Shown in pieces: positions 15,497-23,882 of a DNA stretch of 64,000 nt (position 1 is the first letter of the stretch; each line of letters starts with the position of its first letter). Position numbers and translations under genes: made by a program. The stretch is from the NCBI RefSeq assembly GCF_019219025.1, contig NZ_JAHUWN010000003.1:124001-188000 (forward strand), given 5' to 3'. The notes beneath the pieces were generated by a model. It ran no database searches. It saw nothing but the letters and a program-made list of their open reading frames with translations, and was not told the origin of the DNA. The stretch comes from Bacillus sp. sid0103. Its GTDB lineage: Bacteria > Bacillota > Bacilli > Bacillales_B > DSM-18226.

Positions 15497-15686
15497 TCCG
15501 AATGGTCAGCAATACAAAACATAGAATCGTTGCCCATAGATACCCGTATAGTGCCATATCAAAATAGCCGAGCTGCTCTGATCCGAAATAGATAGATAAA
15601 AACAATACTACTAAAACAATGAAAACATTTCGGGCCGATTTCTTTGAAAATAGAAGTGATTCTTCTTCATATGGGTAATAATTCAC
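15432..15686 (-). CDS. Small membrane protein, two transmembrane helices, C-terminus possibly altered
   Basis: 84 residues, GTG start with an AAAGGAG ribosome site. Two hydrophobic spans at about residues 21-37 (VFIVLVVLFLSIYF) and 45-65 (MALYGYLWATILCFVLLTI), then R-I-T-S-W-T-L-R-P-P-T. The last 15 or so residues are read from the antisense of the P-loop ATPase stump, so the native C-terminus may have been replaced at the junction near 15473. No family recognised. Confidence 0.5.
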   Translation of the reverse strand: MNYYPYEEESLLFSKKSARNVFIVLVVLFLSIYFGSEQLGYFDMALYGYLWATILCFVLLTIRITSWTLRPPTQWIYQRRLFRK

Positions 15687-15800
15687 GTTTTTCTACTCCT
15701 TTAGACTTTATCTGGCGAGTATTTCAGGTTCGCTCCAACGACGCTGTTACCTTACCATTATGTTAAAAGGTAGTATTCTCTAAATCCCCAATCTATTAAT

Positions 15801-15830
15801 AAAAAAGGGAGAACAAAAAGTTCTCCCTTT
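15801..15830 (-). terminator. Terminator after the four-span membrane protein gene
   Basis: AAAGGGAGAAC/GTTCTCCCTTT, 11-base stem with a five-base loop, followed on the minus strand by TTTTTT; 26 bases beyond the stop at 15856. Confidence 0.8.
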
Positions 15831-15855
15831 TACATGCCTATTAGGTTTTATATGG

Positions 15856-16263
15856 TTACCGGTCCTGTAGATTCCTGATAGATCGATTTGAAAAAATAAC
15901 TCCAAAGACCAGGCCAATTAACATCGCCATTAAATGAGTAGATGCTGTTGATAAAGACAAAAAATTGATACTCATTCCGTAGTTTTTATTGACTAGACTT
16001 AATAGAATTCTTTCAAAAATCGGTTGGTAAATGACGAGATACGGTACAATAACCATTGGAATCGCCCGCCACATGTGACCTACTATGTATTTAGTCAATA
16101 GTGTATAAATGATTGCCAACAACAAAGCAAATCCGTACACAAACCAATTTAGATATTGGAGAATTGGGCCAGGCTGATCCAAAACAGCCAAAATATTGAG
16201 ATATACAATCCATAAAAAAGCAAAAATAATAGAAAGAACCTGTGTTTTCAACAAAAATTTCAT
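15856..16263 (-). CDS. Uncharacterised membrane protein, about four transmembrane helices
   Basis: 135 residues with hydrophobic spans at about residues 7-27, 38-60, 68-88 and 105-124. Charged residues cluster in the loops (LTKYIVGHMWR, NRSIRNLQDR at the C-terminus). No catalytic motif or recognisable family. Monocistronic with its own terminator; the ribosome site CTGGGAGTTTT is moderate. Function unknown. Confidence 0.6.
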   Translation of the reverse strand: MKFLLKTQVLSIIFAFLWIVYLNILAVLDQPGPILQYLNWFVYGFALLLAIIYTLLTKYIVGHMWRAIPMVIVPYLVIYQPIFERILLSLVNKNYGMSINFLSLSTASTHLMAMLIGLVFGVIFSNRSIRNLQDR

Positions 16264-16345
16264 AAAACTCCCAGCCTCAAATCATTAATATATTCCTTAA
16301 CCTTAACCCAAATCCGAAATCATATCCACTTATATATACTTTTGT

Positions 16346-16375
16346 TGGTGTCAGGCACCACAAAAAGACACTTTT
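16346..16375. repeat. Dispersed 30-bp repeat, inverted copy
   Basis: Exact reverse complement of 9116-9145, with core GGTGTCAGGCACC and a flank CACAAAAAGACACTTTT. It lies in the region upstream of the four-span membrane gene and downstream of terD. Confidence 0.85.
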
Positions 16376-16456
16376 AAGGTTTTGTCCGTCTGGAGTAGAC
16401 ATGGAGGAATTAACTATTATTGTATAATAATTAAAATTTTCTAAAAAAATCCCCAC

Positions 16457-16469
16457 GGTGCCTGACACC
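16457..16469. repeat. Core copy of the dispersed GGTGCCTGACACC repeat
   Basis: A 13-base core copy 82 bases from the 30-base copy and in the opposite orientation; a second partial GTGACACC motif follows it. Confidence 0.7.
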
Positions 16470-16500
16470 ATCGAAAGTGACACCATAAAAAGTCAAACAA

Positions 16501-16541
16501 AAAAGGACAAAAATGGTCGAGTGACTGTTTTTGTCCTTTTT
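16501..16541 (-). terminator. Terminator of terD
   Basis: AAAAGGACAAAAA/TTTTTGTCCTTTT, 13-base stem with a 14-base loop; on the minus strand it runs into a T-rich tract nine bases after the terD stop. Confidence 0.75.
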
Positions 16542-16549
16542 TTGCGATT

Positions 16550-17131
16550 TTAGCCTACGTTTAGGCCGAAGTCGGTTGCGATACGCGCTAGGCCGCCTTG
16601 GTAGCCTGAACCAACGGCTGAGAATTTCCATTCGCCATTGTGTCGGTATAATTCGCCTACAATGATCGCCGTTTCTATCGAGAAATCTTCTCCTAAATCA
16701 TAGCGAATGATTTCTTGGTTGGTTTCTTCGTTAACAATTCGGCAGAAGGCGTTTGACACCTGTCCAAAATTTTGTCCACGGGCTTCCGCTTCGTGAATGG
16801 TTATAACAAAGGATATTTTCTCAATTTGAGCAGGGACAGCGCTAAGATTGACTTTTACTTGCTCATCATCCCCATCACCTTCTCCAGTGCGGTTATCACC
16901 AGTATGTACGACAGAACCATTTCCGCCTTCAAGTTGGTTGTAGAAAACAAAATCCTTTTCAGATGTAACTTTTCCATTAGCACCTAATAAAAAGATACTG
17001 GCATCCAAATCAAAATCGTGGCCGCCATCATAACGATTTGTATCCCAGCCAAGTCCAACAACGACCTTCGATAAACCAGGATTTGTTTTTGTTAAATCGA
17101 CCTTTTGCCCTTTTGACAATGATATACCCAT
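16550..17131 (-). CDS. terD: TerD-family stress/tellurite-resistance protein
   Basis: 193 residues, complete TerD domain: start [15 protein letters not shown], then G-L-G-W-D, the calcium-binding D-F-D-L-D-A-S motif, [15 protein letters not shown] and S-F-V-I-T-I-H-E-A. TerD proteins bind Ca2+ and belong to envelope/chemical stress systems; B. subtilis YceD and YceE are examples. Normally several paralogues occur together; here one stands alone, with an ATP-grasp enzyme about 0.75 kb away, a family often linked to Ter genes. Ribosome site AGAAAGGGTG. Confidence 0.95.
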   Translation of the reverse strand: MGISLSKGQKVDLTKTNPGLSKVVVGLGWDTNRYDGGHDFDLDASIFLLGANGKVTSEKDFVFYNQLEGGNGSVVHTGDNRTGEGDGDDEQVKVNLSAVPAQIEKISFVITIHEAEARGQNFGQVSNAFCRIVNEETNQEIIRYDLGEDFSIETAIIVGELYRHNGEWKFSAVGSGYQGGLARIATDFGLNVG

Positions 17132-17427
17132 AAAAACACCCTTTCTACCTTCATTTTTTATGTCACCTTCTATTTTGATAGAAAGCTAATAACAATTAAA
17201 CCCTATAGAACCACCAAAATCACCATTCTTCCTTAAGTTTAACAAAAATAAGGAATATTTTTCTACTTTTATTTGAACTCTTCCGATAAAATCACCAGCC
17301 TCTGGTTTTTGGCATCGAAAAATGGTTAAAATAAGAAAGTCAAATCTTATTACCGATTGTTTGTGCTATAATGAACTGTTAGCAAAACGGGTGAACCGTT
17401 TATTTTAAGCAAGGAGCGATTTTTTTA

Positions 17428-17802
17428 ATGATTAAAATTGAAATGCCTAATCCTGATGTGGTGATTACGAAGAAGAATCAAGTTGGAGAAAAAGTTGAAG
17501 CGCCGCTAAGCAGCGTTTATGGATTTACAGATTACAATAAAATCCCAAGAGACAAAGGTGGGATTATTCTTTTTTCAAACGCAAATGACGAATTACTATT
17601 TGTGGGTAAAGCTAGGAAATTACGACCTCGCGTAAAAAGACATTTTGAAGATTCAGTTTCGCCGATCAAATTGCACCGGGATGAAGTCTATAAGATTGCG
17701 GTATGTATTGTGGAAGATCCGATGGAGAGAGAAATATATGAAACCTATCTTATCAATACTTTACATGCAAAATACAATATTGATAAAGTTTTCTTTAAAT
17801 AA
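17428..17802 (+). CDS. GIY-YIG-fold nuclease-like protein
   Basis: 124 residues. Residues about 45-75 match a GIY-YIG core variant: G-G-I-I-L-F-S-N-A-N-D-E-L-L-F-V-G-K-A-R-K-L-R-P-R-V-K-R-H-F; a late glutamate (E-R-E-I-Y-E-T-Y-L-I-N) and N-x-D-K-V-F-F close the domain. GIY-YIG domains cut DNA or RNA; stand-alone short versions are common and mostly uncharacterised. The second Y of the signature is F here. A TATAAT-like box is at about 17370 and AAGGAG precedes the start. Between terD and ATP-grasp but on the opposite strand, so not in their operon. Confidence 0.75.
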   Translation: MIKIEMPNPDVVITKKNQVGEKVEAPLSSVYGFTDYNKIPRDKGGIILFSNANDELLFVGKARKLRPRVKRHFEDSVSPIKLHRDEVYKIAVCIVEDPMEREIYETYLINTLHAKYNIDKVFFK

Positions 17803-17816
17803 AAGTAACAAATAGC

Positions 17817-17857
17817 GAAAAGAGCGGTTTGAAAATTTCATATCCGCTCTTTTCTTT
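17817..17857 (+). terminator. Bidirectional terminator between the GIY-YIG and ATP-grasp genes
   Basis: GAAAAGAGCGG/CCGCTCTTTTC, 11-base stem; T-rich flanks on both strands let it serve the two convergent genes. Confidence 0.8.
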
Positions 17858-17872
17858 GTTTATTTCCGCCGA

Positions 17873-18904
17873 TTAGCTAATATCTCCATATTTCAAAATC
17901 ATTTCTTTTTCAATATGACTTGCCCGAATGCCAAACCTCGGTTTAACCAACTCTACCTCTTCACCCAGCAAAATTTTAAGAGCCAAATAAGGGATGTTTA
18001 TCCCCGATAGGCAACTAAAGTGCATTCCTCCACTCATGCGCGGATTAATTTCCAATAGCTTGGGTATACCGTCGTTATTGTATTTTACTTGAATATTAAA
18101 AACATATGGTACCCTAAATTCCTTATGAAAATCGTGTGCCAGTTTAATAAGTTCGGCCTGTTCCACCAGCTCTCTAACTCTTCCATCCCCCTTCATCCGA
18201 GGTATGGCGGCATATAGTTTATCATGCGACGATAAACAATCGATACTATATTCTCTTCCTTCTAAAAATTCCAACACCATTAAGTCTGGGAATGTTTCTT
18301 GTTGACCTAAAATTTCACATGCATATCTATAAGGGATGCGGTAGCCAGTGCCATGATTAAAAAGCTGGCTAATCGAATCAATTTGGTCTTTAATGACCCG
18401 AAATCCGTTCGCCCCTTCACCAATCACTGGTTTAAAACACACGGTATGGCCTTTTTCATTGAGTTTTTCATACGCTGTTTTAAACTCTTCTAGGTTATTC
18501 ACGACATAATAATCGGGGATCAAAAAATTCGCTGTCCCATTTGAAAAAATTTGATACGTCTCTGCTTTATTATCCATTGTCTCCATCAGGTTGGCGTCTG
18601 GACATACTAGTACTTTTACTCCCAACGCTTCAAAATCACCAAGCCGTTTCGAGATTAGGACATTTTCTTTCCGCGGGACAAAAATATCAATCCCATGCTT
18701 TCGACAAAACCCAAGACAAAAATCGATATATTCCTCACCAGATATATCTGGCTCGACGAAGGCATAATCACAGTTCTGTAAATAGAGTGCATCCTTATTT
18801 GGATGGGTCCCATAAATAATAACTTTTCGCTTATCTTCGTTATCCCGAATCATATCAATGGAATGGGAAACGGTTGTAAACCATCTGTTAAACCAAATCT
18901 TCAT
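17873..18904 (-). CDS. ATP-grasp domain enzyme (carbamoyl-phosphate-synthase-like)
   Basis: 343 residues. An N-terminal pre-ATP-grasp Rossmann part (K-V-I-I-Y-G-T-H-P) is followed by the ATP-grasp fold: T-V-C-F-K-P-V-I-G-E-G-A-N-G-F, then L-M-V-L-E-F-L-E-G-R-E-Y-S-I-D and the magnesium-binding K-L-L-E-I-N-P-R-M-S-G-G. Such ligases join a carboxylate to an amine or thiol with ATP. The product is unknown; relatives occur near TerD genes in predicted peptide or nucleotide-modification stress systems. Monocistronic. Confidence 0.85.
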   Translation of the reverse strand: MKIWFNRWFTTVSHSIDMIRDNEDKRKVIIYGTHPNKDALYLQNCDYAFVEPDISGEEYIDFCLGFCRKHGIDIFVPRKENVLISKRLGDFEALGVKVLVCPDANLMETMDNKAETYQIFSNGTANFLIPDYYVVNNLEEFKTAYEKLNEKGHTVCFKPVIGEGANGFRVIKDQIDSISQLFNHGTGYRIPYRYACEILGQQETFPDLMVLEFLEGREYSIDCLSSHDKLYAAIPRMKGDGRVRELVEQAELIKLAHDFHKEFRVPYVFNIQVKYNNDGIPKLLEINPRMSGGMHFSCLSGINIPYLALKILLGEEVELVKPRFGIRASHIEKEMILKYGDIS

Positions 18905-19042
18905 CTAAATCCTCTTCCTTGTTGTAATAAGACCTCACTCATTATTGTCCTACTTGCAAACTTTTATAAGCAAAATATGACAAAAAATTCACACCCCTGC
19001 GTGATTATTCGAATATTAACCCCTCCCTCCCGGTTAAGTGCA

Positions 19043-19074
19043 ATAAAAAAACGTTCTGCCAAAGCAGTAACGTT
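19043..19074 (-). terminator. Terminator of the flavodoxin-like gene
   Basis: AACGTTCTGCC/GCAGTAACGTT stem with a bulge, followed on the minus strand by seven T, 27 bases past the stop at 19101. Confidence 0.65.
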
Positions 19075-19100
19075 CACCTAAAAAGTACTACACACTCACC

Positions 19101-19598
19101 TCAGTAAACCAGTGTCTGTACATTATTTAATTTTGAAGCAAATTCCTTAATCGCTTCATAATCTAAATTCGATTGGTCAATCGTTGCACCGCTCACCTTT
19201 TTTACAATTTGTTTTTCAAAGAAGTTCATTTCAGACAATAGAAACTCTCCGCCAAATACCCCCATGGCAGCAGAATTTTTTCGCAATTCTTGCGGGAAGG
19301 CATTGGTAAATTGCTCAATCGCTGTCTCACCTACTTGCATGCAGCAGAGGAAAAGTCCTACATCTTTTTCCAAAAGGGTATCAATGTTTTGACTAATAAA
19401 ATGTTTTATTCTTCTTTGAATGCTACCAACATGAATCGAGCCACCAATGTTGACGGTATCAAAGTTCCGAAGATCAAACTTAACTTTCTCTCGATTCAAA
19501 TCAACTGTTAAAACTTCACCTTTCAGAATCTCACTTAAAAATCTTACTGCTTTTTCTGTAGTCCCATGGGATGAGCAATACACAATTAAACGTTTCAT
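19101..19598 (-). CDS. Flavodoxin-domain protein (HemG-like)
   Basis: 165 residues. The FMN phosphate loop S-S-H-G-T-T-E-K-A is at residues 9-17; F-D-T-V-N-I-G-G-S-I-H-V-G and L-F-L-C-C-M-Q-V-G follow in flavodoxin order, with V-F-G-G-E. The pattern resembles the menaquinone-dependent protoporphyrinogen oxidase HemG/flavodoxin-5 family rather than electron-carrier flavodoxins. Substrate not established. A 25-base palindrome lies about 109 bases upstream of the start. Confidence 0.75.
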   Translation of the reverse strand: MKRLIVYCSSHGTTEKAVRFLSEILKGEVLTVDLNREKVKFDLRNFDTVNIGGSIHVGSIQRRIKHFISQNIDTLLEKDVGLFLCCMQVGETAIEQFTNAFPQELRKNSAAMGVFGGEFLLSEMNFFEKQIVKKVSGATIDQSNLDYEAIKEFASKLNNVQTLVY

Positions 19599-19706
19599 GT
19601 CCTTACCCCTCCTTCAAATTACATCAAAAAACGAGCCACATTGACCACACAGTTGGCCAACTGGAAAGATTCAATTTCATTATAAAACGAAATGAAACCA
19701 GCGCAT

Positions 19707-19731
19707 GTAATAATATTGGCAATATTATTAC
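19707..19731. promoter_or_regulatory. 25-bp palindrome upstream of the flavodoxin gene, possible operator
   Basis: Two perfect 11-base arms, GTAATAATATT and AATATTATTAC, separated by GGC. The dyad is longer than expected by chance even in AT-rich DNA and is not followed by a T run, so an operator is more likely than a terminator. Regulator unknown. Confidence 0.4.
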
Positions 19732-19867
19732 AATTATGGATTTACATTGGACTTTGTGAGATCAATTGAGGTACCAGCTTTTAGAAAATAATTCTATTAT
19801 TGAAACCAACAACAATATAGGGTTACTCTCGATTTCTTCTGAGAAAATTTACAATACTCTTCTGAAA

Positions 19868-19899
19868 AAAATTAAAGAAGGCTCCCTTTGAGCCTTCTT
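19868..19899 (-). terminator. Terminator of the CitA/CitB-type operon
   Basis: AAGAAGGCTC/GAGCCTTCTT, ten-base perfect stem with a five-base loop, followed on the minus strand by TTTAATTTTTTT. Confidence 0.85.
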
Positions 19900-19903
19900 C
19901 TTA

Positions 19904-20632
19904 TTAGTGGTTTTGCTGTTTTAATCCACCCTTAACCAAATAGACACGTTCAGGGCGTCCCACCGTTCCATATGCTAAATCCGCAGCAATTTTCTCCTCG
20001 GCCATGAGATGTTCAAGATATCTTCTCGCTGTTGTCCTACTGACGCCTATTTCTTTGGCAACCAATTCCGCAGTTAATCCGAAATCCACTTTCGACAGAA
20101 CATCCAGAACTTTATCAAGAGTAAGCGGATCAATTCCCTTCGGCAGGTAAGGTTTATCGCATATGGATCCTTCAATCTCCTTTCGCAGCAGCTTGTCCAC
20201 CTGCTGCTGAGTGACATGAAGATTTTCATCCCTCAATTCTACTAGCTTTGTATGGAATTCCTGATACCTTTGCAACGATTGTTTGAATCTCTCAAAAACA
20301 ACAGGCTTTATCATATAATCAAACACACCAATGCTAATGGCCTCTTGAACCTTATGAATCTCTTTTGTGGCGGTTATCATGATAACATCCATTTGTTTCG
20401 TTTGCTGCTTTGTTTCCTTCAGTAAATCAATACCATTCATGTCTGGAAAGTACACATCCAACAAGAGAAGGTCTGGCTGTAAGAGATCAATATAGGTTTT
20501 TGCCTCTAGATAACTTGCCGCAATACCGACCGTTTGAAAACCAGCAATCTGTTCAATAAATCGTTTTTGAATTTCAGCTATCCGCAAATCATCCTCCACA
20601 ATTAACACTTCTATATCCCGATTCCGCTTCAT
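19904..20632 (-). CDS. CitB/DcuR-type response regulator
   Basis: 242 residues. The receiver domain is at residues 8-122: I-V-E-D-D, phosphoacceptor aspartate in L-L-L-D-V-Y-F-P-D-M, and lysine in Y-M-I-K-P-V. The C-terminal helix-turn-helix (S-K-V-D-F-G-L-T-A-E-L-V-A-K-E-I-G-V-S-R-T-T-A-R-R-Y) is that of citrate/dicarboxylate regulators such as CitT and DcuR. Overlaps the 3' end of the kinase gene by 44 bases, so the pair is coupled. Its likely target is the tctCBA operon immediately upstream in the window. Confidence 0.92.
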   Translation of the reverse strand: MKRNRDIEVLIVEDDLRIAEIQKRFIEQIAGFQTVGIAASYLEAKTYIDLLQPDLLLLDVYFPDMNGIDLLKETKQQTKQMDVIMITATKEIHKVQEAISIGVFDYMIKPVVFERFKQSLQRYQEFHTKLVELRDENLHVTQQQVDKLLRKEIEGSICDKPYLPKGIDPLTLDKVLDVLSKVDFGLTAELVAKEIGVSRTTARRYLEHLMAEEKIAADLAYGTVGRPERVYLVKGGLKQQNH

Positions 20633-22220
20633 TCAAACACCCCTTGTGTTTTGGTATCGCTATTGTAAAAATCGTCCCTTCCCCTTCTTCTGAGGAAAAA
20701 GTAATGTATCCCCCTAAGCCCCTAATGGCTTCCTTGACAAGACTTAACCCAATTCCCGCATTGCTTTGGCGGTTTTTCGTAGAAAAGCCAGCTAGGAAAA
20801 TTTGTTCACTCAGATTCATGTTAATGCCTTTTCCGTTATCTTCAATTTCAATGATCAGTTCTTTTCCTAGGTCTGTTAGAAACAGAGAAACTCTTTTTTC
20901 AGCCTTCTCATTTTCTCTCACAGCCTCAAAAGCATTATTTACGAGGTTACCGATAATTGTCACTAACGTATCCCGGCTGATATTCGCTGGGACATCTTTA
21001 AAGCTGCTTTCTCGGTCTATTGTAAAATTTATTTTTAGCTCACTGGATAAACTTACCTTTCCTAATATAAATCCAGCAATGATCGGGTCAGGTATTTCCT
21101 TCATTAGAAAGCTAATGAACCCTTGTGCTACATCCACTTCCCTTGAAATGAAATCAATTGCTTCTTTATAGGAGCCAAGTTGGATTAAGCCAAGAAGTGT
21201 GTATAGCCGGTTGGAATATTCATGTGTCTGTGCCCGTAACCCTTCAGCATATGCTTTCACATGGGACAATTCCTGAATCAATTTGGAAAGTTCTGACTTG
21301 TTTCTGAAACTAGCAACAGCTCCAACTACTTCTCCTTTTTTATTAAAAATTGGGATACGATTAACCAAAAATACCTCACCTAAAATGGTAAGCTCCCTAT
21401 CATATTCCGCATTTCCCGTTCGAACCACTTCGTAAAGATGCGTATTTTCCAGCACCTCTTCTATTTGTTTTCCGCGCAGTAGAACCTCATTAGGAACATG
21501 AAGAATTTTATGTGCGGTTTCATTGACCACTGTTATGCACCCATTCGTATCGATTGCTATAATTCCCTCATGGATGGATTCTAATATGGCGTGTTTTTCC
21601 TGGTACATCCAAGCGATTTCTTTCGGTTCAAGACCGAAAATCGCTCTCTTAATATTTAAAGAGATTAATAAGGCGGCTAGTAATCCTCCTACTAAAATGA
21701 TCATCGTTGCGATAAAGATTTTATTTCTTATCTTTGATACTTCTTTTTCGATATCTGTTTGAAGATATCCTACTGAAACGACACCAATTACTTTACCATT
21801 ACTAATAATCGGGGCTTTTCCCCTTAAGGAGGGACCAAGGGTACCGATAGATTCTGAGATTACCGATTCTCCTTTAAAGACTCGATCATTATCTCCGCCC
21901 ACCATTTTTTGTCCTATACGGCTAGGATCTGGATGGGAGTAGCGTATTTCCTGTCGATTCCCTACTACAATAAATTCCGCACCAACCTGCTTTCTAATTT
22001 TCTCTGTTATAGGTTGAATAATGGCGGAAGGCTTGGAGCTAGCAAAAGCTTTTTGAATATCTGGCATATTCGAGATAGACTGTGCCACAGACAAGGCCTT
22101 CGTTCCTTTTTCATCCTTAAGATTGGACTCCATTATATTTGTAAAAGTGATTTCGAAAATCCCGCCAATTAACATGATTACGATCAAAATACCTACCATT
22201 AATTTCGTATGTAATCGCAT
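20589..22220 (-). CDS. CitA/DcuS-type membrane sensor histidine kinase
   Basis: 543 residues. Transmembrane helix 1 at about 8-28; an extracellular PDC/CitA-like sensor at about 30-165 with R-Y-S-H-P-D-P-S-R-I-G and G-P-S-L-R-G-K-A-P-I; transmembrane helix 2 at about 168-188; PAS domain about 210-305; phospho-acceptor H333 in Q-T-H-E-Y-S-N-R-L-Y; and the HATPase boxes N-L-V-N-N-A-F-E-A, E-D-N-G-K-G and G-I-G-L-S-L-V-K. The sensor matches kinases for citrate or C4-dicarboxylates, consistent with tctCBA next to it. A terminator separates it from tctA. Confidence 0.93.
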   Translation of the reverse strand: MRLHTKLMVGILIVIMLIGGIFEITFTNIMESNLKDEKGTKALSVAQSISNMPDIQKAFASSKPSAIIQPITEKIRKQVGAEFIVVGNRQEIRYSHPDPSRIGQKMVGGDNDRVFKGESVISESIGTLGPSLRGKAPIISNGKVIGVVSVGYLQTDIEKEVSKIRNKIFIATMIILVGGLLAALLISLNIKRAIFGLEPKEIAWMYQEKHAILESIHEGIIAIDTNGCITVVNETAHKILHVPNEVLLRGKQIEEVLENTHLYEVVRTGNAEYDRELTILGEVFLVNRIPIFNKKGEVVGAVASFRNKSELSKLIQELSHVKAYAEGLRAQTHEYSNRLYTLLGLIQLGSYKEAIDFISREVDVAQGFISFLMKEIPDPIIAGFILGKVSLSSELKINFTIDRESSFKDVPANISRDTLVTIIGNLVNNAFEAVRENEKAEKRVSLFLTDLGKELIIEIEDNGKGINMNLSEQIFLAGFSTKNRQSNAGIGLSLVKEAIRGLGGYITFSSEEGEGTIFTIAIPKHKGCLNEAESGYRSVNCGG

Positions 22221-22246
22221 ACAAGCACCTCTATATCTATCATATA

Positions 22247-22272
22247 GAAAAAAACCCCTTAAAAAAAGGAGT
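22247..22272 (-). terminator. Terminator of tctCBA
   Basis: ACTCCTT/AAGGGGT stem (one G-U) with a T-rich loop, followed by TTTTTTTC on the minus strand, 30 bases after the tctA stop. Confidence 0.6.
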
Positions 22273-22301
22273 CTTTTGTAATAATCTGAAATTTATAAAT
22301 T

Positions 22302-23828
22302 TTATCCCTCTTCGTTAACAACCACATTTTTTCCTCTCATCTTCATTAATACCGGTATAACCAACCAAAGAACTGTCATAATTAAGAAACTTAATGAAAT
22401 AGGTCGTGTGAAAAATGGACCAAAATCGCCATTTGAAATCGTTAAGGCTCGACGCAGATTATTCTCAATCATTGGACCTAGTACAAGTCCTAACACTAAT
22501 GGAGCAATCGGGTAATCATGTTTGTTTAAGAAGTAGCCGATTATCCCGCAGGCTAGTAATAGTAAAAGGTCATTAATTGAGACTTGTACCGCATAAACGC
22601 CGAATATGGAGATAGCGATAATAATAGGAATTAAATATTGCTTAGGGGTTTGAATGATTTTTGCAAACACCTTAACGAGTGGGAGATTGAGAATCAACAG
22701 CATAATATTTCCTATAAACATACTAGCAATCAACCCCCACGCTACATGAGGATGATCTTCGAATAATAACGGCCCCGGCTGAACGTTATACATCATTAGT
22801 GCCCCCATTAAAATGGCGGTTGTGCCCGATCCAGGTATTCCTAATGTTAATAATGGGATCATTGCTCCGCCAGAGGCTGCATTATTCGCTGATTCTGGTG
22901 CAGCCACACCTGCTATCGTTCCAGTTCCAAACTTTGATGGATTTTTAGAAATCTTCTTTTCCAAAATGTACGAGAAAAACGATGCGAGCGTCGCGCCTGC
23001 TCCGGGTAAAATCCCGATAAAAAAACCTAGGATCGATCCTCTGGCAATTGGACCCGCAGATTCCTTCAACTCTTCTTTTGAAGGCAATAAATTATTAATT
23101 TTTGCCATTTGAGTATCTTCTTCCTCTTTTTCCAAGATGGTCTTGAAAACCTCCCCGAGGGCAAACAAACCTACGGCAATCGTCAAAAATTCAATTCCTT
23201 GGTATAACCAGGGAATATCAAAGGTAAAACGGCCAATCCCAGAAACATTATCAATTCCGATAGTGGCAAGCAGTAAGCCGCTTACCGTCATAATTAATGC
23301 TTTCGTAACAGACTTTCCTGCCAGCCCGCTAACAGCGCCGAGTCCTAACAGCATAAGCGAGAAATATTCTGCAGGACCAAATTTAAGGGCTAGATTTGAC
23401 AATGGCTTCGCTAGGGCAATTAAGGCGATTAATGTGACGATTCCTGCCACAAATGACCCAATCGCTGCAATGGACAACGCACTCCCTGCCCGTCCCTTCT
23501 TCGCCATTTGATAACCATCTAATGTTGTCACTACCGATGATGACTCTCCCGGTGTATTTAATAGAATAGAAGTTGTGGACCCTCCATACATTGCTCCGTA
23601 GTAGACGCCAGCAAGGAGAATGATAGCACTGGTTGCCGCTTGCTCAGGAGGGAGGCCACCCGTTATGGAAGCGGTAACAGGAATAAGCAAAGCAACGCCA
23701 CTCATCGGACCAATCCCTGGCAACACCCCGACCGCTGTCCCAATTAATACCCCAACAAATGCAAAAATCAAATTATACCAAATAAGTGCCGAACCAAATC
23801 CCTCTAACAAATAATCAAGAGTATTCAT
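22302..23828 (-). CDS. tctA: TctA, large membrane subunit of tripartite tricarboxylate transporter
   Basis: 508 residues, about 11-12 transmembrane helices. The family signature G-V-L-P-G-I-G-P-M-S-G-V-A-L-L-I-P-V-T is near the N-terminus and is mirrored by G-I-L-P-G-A-G-A-T-L-A-S-F-F-S-Y in the second half, as in all TctA proteins. It is the pore/translocation subunit of a secondary, binding-protein-dependent carboxylate importer. Third gene of tctC-tctB-tctA; the 54-base gap before it carries a dispersed repeat core. Confidence 0.95.
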   Translation of the reverse strand: MNTLDYLLEGFGSALIWYNLIFAFVGVLIGTAVGVLPGIGPMSGVALLIPVTASITGGLPPEQAATSAIILLAGVYYGAMYGGSTTSILLNTPGESSSVVTTLDGYQMAKKGRAGSALSIAAIGSFVAGIVTLIALIALAKPLSNLALKFGPAEYFSLMLLGLGAVSGLAGKSVTKALIMTVSGLLLATIGIDNVSGIGRFTFDIPWLYQGIEFLTIAVGLFALGEVFKTILEKEEEDTQMAKINNLLPSKEELKESAGPIARGSILGFFIGILPGAGATLASFFSYILEKKISKNPSKFGTGTIAGVAAPESANNAASGGAMIPLLTLGIPGSGTTAILMGALMMYNVQPGPLLFEDHPHVAWGLIASMFIGNIMLLILNLPLVKVFAKIIQTPKQYLIPIIIAISIFGVYAVQVSINDLLLLLACGIIGYFLNKHDYPIAPLVLGLVLGPMIENNLRRALTISNGDFGPFFTRPISLSFLIMTVLWLVIPVLMKMRGKNVVVNEEG

Positions 23829-23857
23829 AAGTATCCCCCTTTCATCCCTAAAAATAT

Positions 23858-23870
23858 GGTGCCTGACACC
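23858..23870. repeat. Dispersed GGTGCCTGACACC core between tctB and tctA
   Basis: Exact 13-base core of the repeat seen at 9116-9145, 16346-16375 and 16457-16469. This copy lies in the transcribed spacer between two operon genes and could fold as a short mRNA hairpin. Confidence 0.75.
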
Positions 23871-23882
23871 GTAATCTAATCG

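Larger units (their letters stand above)
19599..19903. other. Intergenic region with 25-bp palindrome and terminator
   Basis: No gene seen. GTAATAATATT-GGC-AATATTATTAC at 19707-19731 has two perfect 11-base arms. A terminator for the CitB-type regulator lies at 19868-19899. The rest is AT-rich and contains the promoter region of the flavodoxin gene. Confidence 0.5.

Noticed and set aside
9116..16375. 30-bp inverted copies considered as ends of a composite transposon
   Set aside because: The 7 kb between them holds ordinary hut and regulator genes with no transposase, and other cores occur outside this interval.
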